Positions 1-5,163 of a DNA stretch of 5,163 bases are shown here, in pieces. This DNA is from an uncultured Clostridia bacterium (GTDB lineage Bacteria > Bacillota > Clostridia > Oscillospirales > CAG-272): positions 1-5,163 of the forward strand of contig CAMFEL010000136.1 of assembly GCA_945949385.1 (NCBI GenBank), written 5' to 3'. Every line of letters begins with the position of its first letter. Positions within the stretch are counted from its first letter, which is position 1. The translations under genes were made by a program, and so were the position numbers. The notes under the pieces are model-generated. The model saw only the letters and a program-made list of their open reading frames with translations, was not told the origin of the DNA and searched no databases.

Positions 1-20
1 ATGGTATAATATGGTATAAT
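1..20 (+). repeat. Tandem 10-mer pair, each an extended -10 element
   Basis: The first 20 bases are two exact copies of ATGGTATAAT. Each contains TGGTATAAT, which matches the extended -10 promoter consensus TGnTATAAT perfectly (2-10 and 12-20). Any -35 element would lie at or beyond the window edge, so promoter activity cannot be judged. The array may also continue to the left. If active, it would transcribe rightward into the non-coding repeat region. The repeat is certain; the promoter role is only inferred. Confidence 0.6.
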
Positions 21-214
21 GTTCAATCTGCTATTCTTGCCTTCTGTGGGTAGCTGTAAGTCTGCTATCGACACGCTCATTAGCTTTGCTTTACTGCCAT
101 AGCGAGACTAAAAATTTAGGCTAACGGGACAAGCTCCCTACACTTAGTCGAATCGTTATGCCCTTGCAACGCAACGATTTGATGTTCTTCCGTGTCGAGA
201 AGTGGGGAGAGATT

Positions 215-256
215 CTAAAGAGAGGGGAGAAGATACATCGTCTCCCCTCTCTTTAG
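215..256. repeat. Perfect 16-bp inverted repeat (hairpin)
   Basis: The left arm CTAAAGAGAGGGGAGA (215-230) and right arm TCTCCCCTCTCTTTAG (241-256) are exact reverse complements with a 10-nt loop (231-240). The right arm runs into block 2 of the surrounding repeat. The stem is long enough to fold stably in RNA, but no run of T follows either arm, so it does not look like an intrinsic terminator. It lies in the extra segment found only in repeat copy 1. Confidence 0.85.
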
Positions 257-275
257 CCGGTCGGGGAGGCTCGGA

Positions 276-301
276 GGGGCTGCTGCCGGGACAGCAGTCC
301 C
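276..301. repeat. GC-rich hairpin within repeat copy 1
   Basis: Bases 276-285 (GGGGCTGCTG) pair with 292-301 (CAGCAGTCCC) over 10 pairs, one of them G-T, with a 6-nt loop. It occupies the same place, between blocks 2 and 3, as two palindromes in copy 2: AGCCC/GGGCT at 462-475 and GCCGCCGGCGGC at 477-488. The stem sequences differ between the copies while the ability to pair is kept. No T-tract follows, so terminator function is not supported. Confidence 0.6.
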
Positions 302-378
302 TTCGAATATTCCTCTCTCCATTTCTGTCAGCTAATAATCAAATCTGAATTCCCAAAAACACTATCAGTTTTGAAAAA

Positions 379-550
379 CTTGCCTTCTGTGAGTAGCCAC
401 AAGTCTGCTGTCGACACGCTCCGAAACGTTGCTTCGCTCCTTTCTTCAGCCGGTCGGGGAGAGCCCTGTGGGGCTGGCCGCCGGCGGCGCGTCATTACTT
501 CGAAAAATTCCCTCTCCACTTCTGTCAGCTTATTTTTAAGTCTGACTTCC
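379..550. repeat. Diverged intergenic repeat, copy 2 (short form)
   Basis: This is the second direct copy of the repeat, sharing three ordered blocks with 36-353 (379-421, 448-461, 498-550). The minus strand is open over this copy, from a TTG at 579 to a stop ending at 328. It would encode 83 residues including LTEVEREFF and ERSEATFRSVSTADLW, with an AAGGTGG sequence (584-590) 4 nt ahead of the TTG. I do not call a gene: the block 2 to block 3 distance is 32 nt in copy 1 and 36 nt here, so the frame is not conserved between copies. The peptide is also low-complexity and arginine-rich. A repeat-derived, occasionally translated small ORF cannot be fully excluded. Confidence 0.75.
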
Positions 551-629
551 GTCCAATAACCGTCTTTATGCATATACAATATACCACCTTAACCATCGCT
601 TCAAAAACATCTAATCCCTCCGTCTCCTG

Positions 630-658
630 TTGACTTTGCGCCGTAGCGGTGTTATAAT
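630..658 (+). promoter_or_regulatory. Sigma-A type promoter for tdk-comEC
   Basis: A -35 hexamer TTGACT (630-635, five of six consensus bases) and a perfect -10 TATAAT (653-658) are separated by exactly 17 nt. Transcription would start near 664-667, leaving a leader of about 60 nt before the tdk start at 725. The leader is A-rich at first and then contains GACGG four times (682, 702, 712, 719). The third overlaps the GGAGG ribosome binding site at 715-719. I see no riboswitch or attenuator fold in the leader. Confidence 0.85.
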
Positions 659-724
659 AATTTCAGAAAAAAAGAAAAATCGACGGGCATTAGCTCAAAT
701 TGACGGAAAGCGACGGAGGACGGC

Positions 725-1339
725 ATGGCAAAACTGTATTTCAAATACGGAGCAATGGGCTCCTCCAAAACGGCGCAGGCACTTATCACCCGCTTCAACT
801 ACCGTGAAAAGGGTATGGAGGTATGGCTCATAAAGCCTGCCATAGATACACGAGACGATACCGACGGCAAAACCGTCATCCGCTCCAGAGTGGGACTTGA
901 AGCGTCCGCCGATGCCATCGCCTCCGATGTGGATATAGCAAAGCTTTTTCACGACGGACACCATGACGGCTATTCCGTTATCATTGCAGACGAGGCGCAG
1001 TTTTTCACCGAAAAGCAGATAGCCCAGCTTCGGGACATCGTTACTTTTGACGGTATTCCCGTCCTCTGCTTCGGACTGCGCACGGACTTTCAGGCGCACC
1101 TGTTCAGCGGCTCCCGCGCCCTTCTTGAGCTGGCGGACAGCATTTCGGAGATAAAATCCATATGCCGCTGCGGCTCAAAGGCTATAATCAACGCCCGCTT
1201 TGACGGCGACGGCAATCTTGTCACCGAGGGTGAGCAGATTTTTCTGGGCGGCAACGATTTCTACGAGGGTATGTGTTACAGTTGCTGGAAAAAGCTTCAG
1301 ATGAACGGCGCCGCGCTCTCCGATCCTGCGGACAGTTGA
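725..1339 (+). CDS. tdk: Thymidine kinase (type II, TK1-like)
   Basis: This cytosolic salvage enzyme transfers the gamma-phosphate of ATP to thymidine, giving dTMP. The 204-residue protein has the usual length and motif order of bacterial TK1-like kinases. The P-loop is GAMGSSKT (9-16). The lid-type segment is RSRVGLEA (53-60). The Walker B/catalytic motif DEAQFF (89-94) has Asp89 and the expected base Glu90. GLRTDFQ (117-123) comes next, followed by a C-terminal zinc site from Cys147, Cys149, Cys184 and Cys187. The first Cys pair is CxC (ICRCG) rather than the CxxC many family members have; the second is CYSC. The segment after the zinc knuckle (GEQIFLGGNDFYEGMCYSC) matches the thymidine-binding part of the family. 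The ATG is fixed by GGAGG at 715-719, 5 nt upstream, and by the P-loop lying close to the N-terminus as expected. A strong promoter lies at 630-658. comEC follows after 42 nt and is probably cotranscribed. The identification is secure from motifs. Confidence 0.96.
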   Translation: MAKLYFKYGAMGSSKTAQALITRFNYREKGMEVWLIKPAIDTRDDTDGKTVIRSRVGLEASADAIASDVDIAKLFHDGHHDGYSVIIADEAQFFTEKQIAQLRDIVTFDGIPVLCFGLRTDFQAHLFSGSRALLELADSISEIKSICRCGSKAIINARFDGDGNLVTEGEQIFLGGNDFYEGMCYSCWKKLQMNGAALSDPADS

Positions 1340-1381
1340 TATGCGGAATATTGAAAATTATAAAAAAGGAAACGGCTTAAA

Positions 1382-3625
1382 ATGAAAATCAAGGAGATCA
1401 CGCTCAGGCCCTTGGCAGTGTTCACCTTCTCGTTTTATGCGGTTTCCTGTTTTCTTTGTCACGCCTCCGGTACGGTGCGCGTTTCGGCAGGTCTTGCCTG
1501 CCTTTTGTTTTTTGCGCTGAGTCTTTCTCTGAGAATTGCGCCGAGGCGGGACAAAAGCCTCGGTTCTCTGCGCCGCAGACGGGCGTGGGGAGCGCTGGCG
1601 GCGATTGCCGCAGGTGCGGTGCTGTCAGCGGCGGTATCTTATTTCGCTTTTGATGTTTACATGGGAAAGATAAATCAATATGACGGACAGACCGTGACCT
1701 TTACGGGTACTGTTACAGAGACGGTTTGGACTGCGCCCTACAACAGCCGATTTGTTGTAAAAACCGCTTCTCTTACAGGCGGACGCAGCGTAAAGCTTTT
1801 GGTCAGCGCGCCCGCCGCCCCTTCCCTCGGAGACAGCGTTGAATGTACGGCAATTATTTCCTCTCTTGATGCGGAGGACGAATCGGAGTTATCCGACGGC
1901 ATTCTTCTCTTTGCCGAAGCGTCGGAGATCAAACCCGCCGGGGAATCGACCTTTGATATAGAAGTCGCCGCCTCAAAGCTTAATTTGCGTCTTTCTTCGG
2001 TGCTTGAGCAAAAGCTGGGGGAGCGCCGCGGAGGGCTTGCCTCTGCTCTTCTTTTGGGAAACAGAAGAGAGCTTTCTGCCGAAATACGCCGCGACTTCCG
2101 CAGACTGGGTATTTCCCATCTTCTGGCGCTGTCGGGGCTTCACCTGACTGTTATCTGCGCCGCCGTCGGCAAGCTGACAAAGCCTCTGGGCAAAAAGGCG
2201 CGTCTTGCGGCAAGCGCGGTTACGGTGGTGTTTTATATGTTTCTGACAGGTCTGTCTCCGTCGGTCACAAGAGCGGGAATAATGATGCTTATGCTCATAG
2301 CCGCCTCTCTTGCCCGCCGCCGCGGGGACTCCTTTACCAATCTGGGCATTGCCGCCATGCTGATTTCGGCTGTCAATCCTTTTGCCTCCCTTGATGTGGG
2401 ACTTCAGCTTTCGGTAGCTGCCGTGTTTGCAATACTTCTTGTATCAAGCGGAAAATTTTCGGTATTTTCCGACCAAAACGCTTCCGGCAATGCTATAGCG
2501 GCTCCGCGCCGTGTTTTGCGCGGCATACTGAAGTCCGTGGGAATAACCGTTTCCGTACTGCTTATGACTTTGCCGCTTATGTGGTATTATTTCGGCTCCC
2601 TTGCCGTTATGTCGCCTTTTACGACCCTGCTGTTTTCTCCCGTTGTCAGCGTTATACTTGTCTCTGCTCTAATTACGGTAATTCTGAGCCCTTCGACGAT
2701 CCTGTCATATCTGCCTGCCGCTCTGTGTTCCGCGGCGTGCGGTGCGGCGGAGCGTCTTTCGTCGTATCTGTCGGATCTTTCCGACATACTTCTTCCTCTC
2801 GGCGGCACGCTTTGCGCAATTCTTTGCACCGCCGTTTGCGTGCTGTTTGCGGTTTTTGCACTGAGCCGCAGAAAGATACGCCTTGTAAGCGGCATACTGT
2901 GCGCTGCCGCAGCTTTTGCCCTTTGCATATCCTCCGCCGTCGGAGTCAAAGCCGCCCCTCCCGGGGCAGCTCTGTCCCTTGCCACATCTTCGTCCGGAGA
3001 TGCGATAACCGTGGTGTCCGGCGGAAAGGCGTATGTAATAGACATAGGCAACGGCTATTCCGGATCCTTGTATCCGGCTTTGCAAACCGCTGAAAAAAGC
3101 GTGTGCGGAGAAACCGAGATCCTTGTGCTTACCCATTTTCACACGGCGCACGTTTCTACTTTGTCCCGTCTTCTGGCAAGCTTTAAGGTGAGAGAGGTAG
3201 CGGTGCCGTCGGTGTTGAAAGCAGATGAGCTTGCCTCTCTTAATGAGACGGCAAGTGCTTTCGGCGCAAAGCTTACACTCTATGATTTCAAAGACAGCCT
3301 GAGCATGGGCGACGCTCATGTCAGCATTGCCGAGCCTCTTTTCATAAAGCGCTCCGTACAGCCTGTGGTGCGAATAGATATAAGCGCTGAGGGAGAAGAC
3401 TTTGTTTATCTCGGCGCCTCTTACCCGGAGGCATGTCTTGATCCGGATATTCCTCGGGGCGCCGCGGTCTGTCTCGGCAGCCACGGTCCCAAGTATAAAA
3501 AGAAGTGGGCTTCATATGCTCTGCCGGACGCGGGGCTTATTGTAAGTCTCGGTTATGCGCAGGATTTTGCGCCGGAGCGCGCCGGGACGGCGGACAGGAT
3601 AATACTTGAGCCTAAAGGGTCTTGA
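1382..3625 (+). CDS. comEC: ComEC/Rec2 family DNA-uptake channel with degenerate metallo-beta-lactamase domain
   Basis: ComEC proteins form the inner-membrane channel that passes single-stranded DNA into the cytoplasm during natural transformation. This 747-residue protein has the full family layout. Three N-terminal membrane segments lie at about 11-28, 32-52 and 69-90. An OB-like DUF4131 region follows (about 95-190). The polytopic Competence domain (about 215-521) carries ISHLLALSGLHL (244-255), FLTGLSPSVTRAG (287-299), NPFASLDVGLQLS (332-344) and TLPLMWYYFG (396-405). A C-terminal metallo-beta-lactamase-like domain (about 530-747) ends the protein. That last domain starts recognisably (SGDAITVVSGGKAYVIDIG), but the metal motif reads THFHTAH (584-590), with Ala589 replacing the usual Asp. 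The usual GD reads GA (678-679), HHGS reads SHGP (700-703), and the final GHP is absent, so nuclease activity is doubtful. The start has AAGGA at 1366-1370, 11 nt upstream, and an in-frame stop at 1361-1363 excludes a longer protein. No comEA or other com gene is in the window, so competence itself is unproven. Confidence 0.93.
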   Translation: MKIKEITLRPLAVFTFSFYAVSCFLCHASGTVRVSAGLACLLFFALSLSLRIAPRRDKSLGSLRRRRAWGALAAIAAGAVLSAAVSYFAFDVYMGKINQYDGQTVTFTGTVTETVWTAPYNSRFVVKTASLTGGRSVKLLVSAPAAPSLGDSVECTAIISSLDAEDESELSDGILLFAEASEIKPAGESTFDIEVAASKLNLRLSSVLEQKLGERRGGLASALLLGNRRELSAEIRRDFRRLGISHLLALSGLHLTVICAAVGKLTKPLGKKARLAASAVTVVFYMFLTGLSPSVTRAGIMMLMLIAASLARRRGDSFTNLGIAAMLISAVNPFASLDVGLQLSVAAVFAILLVSSGKFSVFSDQNASGNAIAAPRRVLRGILKSVGITVSVLLMTLPLMWYYFGSLAVMSPFTTLLFSPVVSVILVSALITVILSPSTILSYLPAALCSAACGAAERLSSYLSDLSDILLPLGGTLCAILCTAVCVLFAVFALSRRKIRLVSGILCAAAAFALCISSAVGVKAAPPGAALSLATSSSGDAITVVSGGKAYVIDIGNGYSGSLYPALQTAEKSVCGETEILVLTHFHTAHVSTLSRLLASFKVREVAVPSVLKADELASLNETASAFGAKLTLYDFKDSLSMGDAHVSIAEPLFIKRSVQPVVRIDISAEGEDFVYLGASYPEACLDPDIPRGAAVCLGSHGPKYKKKWASYALPDAGLIVSLGYAQDFAPERAGTADRIILEPKGS

Positions 3626-3650
3626 CAACACAGCCATGCGGTGCTATATT
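3622..3650 (+). promoter_or_regulatory. Near-consensus promoter for the antiporter, overlapping the comEC stop
   Basis: A perfect -35 TTGACA (3622-3627) and -10 TATATT (3645-3650, five of six) are separated by 17 nt. The comEC stop codon TGA (3623-3625) lies inside the -35 hexamer. Transcription would start near 3656-3658, giving a leader of about 45 nt. A further TATAAT (3674-3679) lies in the leader, but it has no good -35 at the right distance. No terminator precedes the promoter, so readthrough from tdk-comEC is possible. Confidence 0.85.
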
Positions 3651-3701
3651 ATTCCTGTTGATTTTTGATGTAATATAATAATGTAAAAAACGGAGAGACC
3701 T

Positions 3702-4982
3702 ATGCAGATTCTTTTGACGGTAGCGGTAGTCCTGCTTGCGGGACTGCTTCTGTCCAGACTGGCGAAAAAATGTCAGCTTCCCGCCGTAACGGCGTATATT
3801 CTGACCGGAATAATCCTGGGACCGTATCTTATCGGTGCCCTTAACATTCCCGGCATCGGATTTTCAAGCACAGAGCAGCTTAAAAGCTTTAACATAATCA
3901 CACAGGCGGCGACGGGCTTTATTGCCTTTTCCATAGGCAACGAGTTTCGACTTTCATCTCTGAAGAAAACGGGAAAACAGGCGACAGTTATCGGCATACT
4001 TCAGGCGCTTGCGGCTACTGCGGTCGTTGATGCGGCACTGATCGGTCTGCATTTTGCTTTTCCCGACAAAATATCCCTTGCTTCCGCCATCACCTTGGGA
4101 GCCATTGCTGCTGCCACCGCTCCCGCAACGACTATGATGGTTGTCAATCAGTACAAAGCACGCGGTCATGTAACGGAGCTGCTGCTTCCCATTGTTGCTC
4201 TTGATGACGCTGTGGGTTTGGTGGTATTTGCCGTGTCCTTCGGAATTGCCAAATCTCTGACCAGCGGAGTTATTGATGTGCTTACGGTAATTGTGGAGCC
4301 GCTTCTGGAGGTTGCCGCTTCTCTTGCGCTGGGATTTGTAGTGGGACTTCTGTTCACTCTTGTTGAAAAGGTCTTTCATTCCCGCAGCAAGCGTATGTCC
4401 ATTTCAATAGCGTTCGTGCTGCTGACCGTGGCTGTCTCCAGCCTGAAAATACCTATGGGCGGCATAACTCTGGGTTTTTCGCCCCTGCTCGCCTGCATGA
4501 TGCTGGGTACCGTGTTCTGCAATATGTGCGAGGTGTCCGAGGAGCTTATGAGCAGGACGGATCGCTGGACGGCGCCCCTTTACATAATGTTTTTTGCCGT
4601 CAGCGGCGCCCAGCTTGATTTCAGCGTCTTTAAGGATATTGCCATTGTGAGTATAGGTGTGGTGTTTGTGGTCACCAGATGCTTGGGCAAATACTTCGGC
4701 ACGCATTTCTCCGCCAAAGCGGTGCACTGCCCCGATACGGTTGTGAAATATCTCGGTATCACTCTTTTTCCGCAGGAGGGAGTGGCTCTGGGTATGACCG
4801 CCACCGCTCTGTCGCTGGGTGCAGACGGAACTTTTATCCGTAATATTGTGCTGTTTGCCGTGCTTATCTATGAGCTGTGCGGGCCTCTCGCCACAAAGAT
4901 CGCTCTGACTAAGGCGGGCGAGATCACCCCGGAGGGCAAAAAGAGCGCCAGAGGCGCCGCTGATATGGCAGCCCGCCGATGA
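3702..4982 (+). CDS. Cation:proton antiporter, CPA superfamily (Na_H_Exchanger domain)
   Basis: This is a membrane exchanger of protons for Na+ or K+, probably serving pH and salt homeostasis. Its 426 residues are almost entirely hydrophobic, with about 12-13 membrane segments from residue 2 to about 400 and a short basic tail (403-426). Family landmarks in order are: LPAVTAYILTGIILGP (26-41), the usual N-terminal signature; GFIAFSIGNEF (72-82); ATAPATTMMV (138-147), which fits the unwound helix of the ion site; the acidic pair LDDAVGL (167-173, Asp168-Asp169); and TRCLGKYFG (325-333). An Asp-Asp pair is typical of electrogenic CPA2 exchangers of the NapA/NhaA kind, so Na+/H+ exchange is favoured, though the ion cannot be settled from sequence. 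There is no C-terminal TrkA-N/RCK domain, unlike Kef-type K+ systems. The ATG follows GGAGAG (3692-3697), which ends 4 nt upstream. The gene has its own promoter at 3622-3650. A palindrome array begins about 14 nt past the stop; no T-tailed terminator is visible. Confidence 0.92.
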   Translation: MQILLTVAVVLLAGLLLSRLAKKCQLPAVTAYILTGIILGPYLIGALNIPGIGFSSTEQLKSFNIITQAATGFIAFSIGNEFRLSSLKKTGKQATVIGILQALAATAVVDAALIGLHFAFPDKISLASAITLGAIAAATAPATTMMVVNQYKARGHVTELLLPIVALDDAVGLVVFAVSFGIAKSLTSGVIDVLTVIVEPLLEVAASLALGFVVGLLFTLVEKVFHSRSKRMSISIAFVLLTVAVSSLKIPMGGITLGFSPLLACMMLGTVFCNMCEVSEELMSRTDRWTAPLYIMFFAVSGAQLDFSVFKDIAIVSIGVVFVVTRCLGKYFGTHFSAKAVHCPDTVVKYLGITLFPQEGVALGMTATALSLGADGTFIRNIVLFAVLIYELCGPLATKIALTKAGEITPEGKKSARGAADMAARR

Positions 4983-4995
4983 CAGGGCATAACGC

Positions 4996-5154
4996 GTATA
5001 TCATATGGCCACGCCTCGCTCACCGCGGGATATATACGGGGCTCCGCCCCGCCCCCGGTCAAGCATATGCGAGGCTCTGCCTCGCGCTCCGGTGGTATAT
5101 AGGGGCGCGCCCCGTGCCCCGGTGGGTATATGCGAGGCGCTGCCTCGCGCTCCG
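4996..5154. repeat. Short-period array of GC-rich palindromes with TATAT joints
   Basis: After the antiporter stop, TATAT-like joints recur at 4997, 5031, 5065, 5096 and 5127, a spacing of 31-34 nt. Between them lie palindromes. CGGGGC/GCCCCG (5037-5042/5046-5051) and GGGGCGCGCCCC (5102-5113) form one type. GCGAGGC/GCCTCGC (5069-5075/5079-5085 and 5132-5138/5142-5148) forms the other. The two types alternate. The GCGAGGC units (5065-5091 and 5128-5154) are identical at 26 of 27 positions and lie 63 nt apart. The first interval (5002-5030) looks like a decayed unit holding only one arm, GCCTCGC at 5013-5019. No T-tract follows any stem, so an intrinsic terminator is not shown. The array may extend past the window. 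It is not CRISPR: there are no unique spacers of constant length between identical repeats. Confidence 0.8.
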
Positions 5155-5163
5155 CTTAGAACC

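Larger units (their letters stand above)
36..353. repeat. Diverged intergenic repeat, copy 1 (long form)
   Basis: This is the first of two direct copies of a composite repeat. Three blocks align in the same order with 379-550. Block 1 is 36-78 against 379-421 (38 of 43 identical). Block 2 is 255-268 against 448-461 (14 of 14, AGCCGGTCGGGGAG). Block 3 is 301-353 against 498-550 (42 of 53). Between blocks 1 and 2 this copy has 176 bases where the other has 26, so it carries about 150 extra bases, including the perfect inverted repeat at 215-256. Between blocks 2 and 3 both copies hold unrelated GC-rich palindromes. Read on the minus strand, short peptides such as LTEMERGIFEG appear, but stops interrupt every frame I followed. 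I see no gene here. The element resembles dispersed intergenic repeats of clostridial genomes (inference). Confidence 0.75.

Noticed and set aside
79..200. Possible tRNA or other known RNA gene in the left intergenic region
   Set aside because: I could not form a cloverleaf or find a TTC-type T-loop with an acceptor stem. The small inverted repeats do not match a family I know.
215..256. Perfect hairpin as an intrinsic transcription terminator
   Set aside because: There is no run of T after the right arm on the plus strand, nor after the left arm on the minus strand, and no gene ends nearby within the window.
371..559. Plus-strand 62-residue open frame over repeat copy 2
   Set aside because: It has no ribosome binding site or family resemblance, and it is the antisense of a repeat whose frame is not conserved.
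328..579. Minus-strand 83-residue open frame (LTEVEREFF, ERSEATFRSVSTADLW) with an AAGGTGG upstream of a TTG start
   Set aside because: It lies over repeat copy 2. The frame is not kept in copy 1 because block spacing differs by 4 nt. The peptide is low-complexity with an arginine run, and no family is recognised.
630..833. Plus-strand 67-residue open frame starting inside the tdk promoter
   Set aside because: Its start lies within the -35/-10 region and it overlaps tdk in another frame. The composition is basic and it has no Shine-Dalgarno.
2705..3484. Long minus-strand open frame (259 residues) antisense to comEC
   Set aside because: It is the shadow of a GC-rich coding sequence. Its protein is rich in Arg, Gly, Cys and Ser with no domain, while the plus-strand frame has full ComEC motifs.
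3674..3679. Second -10 box (TATAAT) for the antiporter
   Set aside because: No reasonable -35 lies 16-18 nt upstream and there is no extended -10. The TTGACA/TATATT pair upstream explains expression better.
4996..5154. CRISPR array or intrinsic terminator of the antiporter
   Set aside because: The units are self-palindromic and alternate in sequence with no unique spacers, so it is not CRISPR. No U-tract follows any stem, so termination is unsupported.

Overview
The window looks like a chromosomal segment of a Gram-positive, probably clostridial, bacterium (Oscillospiraceae/Ruminococcaceae-like). This is inferred from the moderately high GC of the genes, strong sigma-A type promoters with 17-nt spacers, GGAGG-type ribosome binding sites, and the protein families seen. 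It was not tested by any search.

Layout. Bases 1-629 contain no convincing gene. They hold a tandem pair of ATGGTATAAT 10-mers (1-20) and two diverged direct copies of one repeat (36-353 and 379-550). The first copy carries about 150 extra bases, including a perfect 16-bp inverted repeat (215-230/241-256). A strong promoter (630-658) then drives a three-gene, all-plus-strand block: thymidine kinase (tdk, 725-1339), a ComEC/Rec2-type DNA-channel protein (1382-3625), and a CPA-type cation:proton antiporter (3702-4982). The antiporter has its own near-consensus promoter, whose -35 hexamer overlaps the comEC stop codon. Bases 4996-5154, after the antiporter, are a short-period (31-34 nt) array of GC-rich palindromes separated by TATAT-like joints. 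It may continue past the window edge.

How the genes relate. tdk and comEC are 42 bases apart with no visible promoter or terminator between them, so they probably form one transcript. Both touch DNA and nucleotide metabolism (thymidine salvage; single-strand DNA import), but a functional link is speculation. The antiporter is probably expressed separately for ion and pH homeostasis.

Main points of interest. The ComEC C-terminal metallo-beta-lactamase-like domain keeps its fold-level landmarks but has lost several expected metal ligands. The 3' palindrome array keeps stem pairing while the stem sequence changes. The left intergenic repeat pair has the look of a dispersed mobile-type repeat. 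I found no CRISPR array, tRNA, rRNA, transposase, phage gene or recognisable defence system, and I cannot claim a new multi-gene system here.
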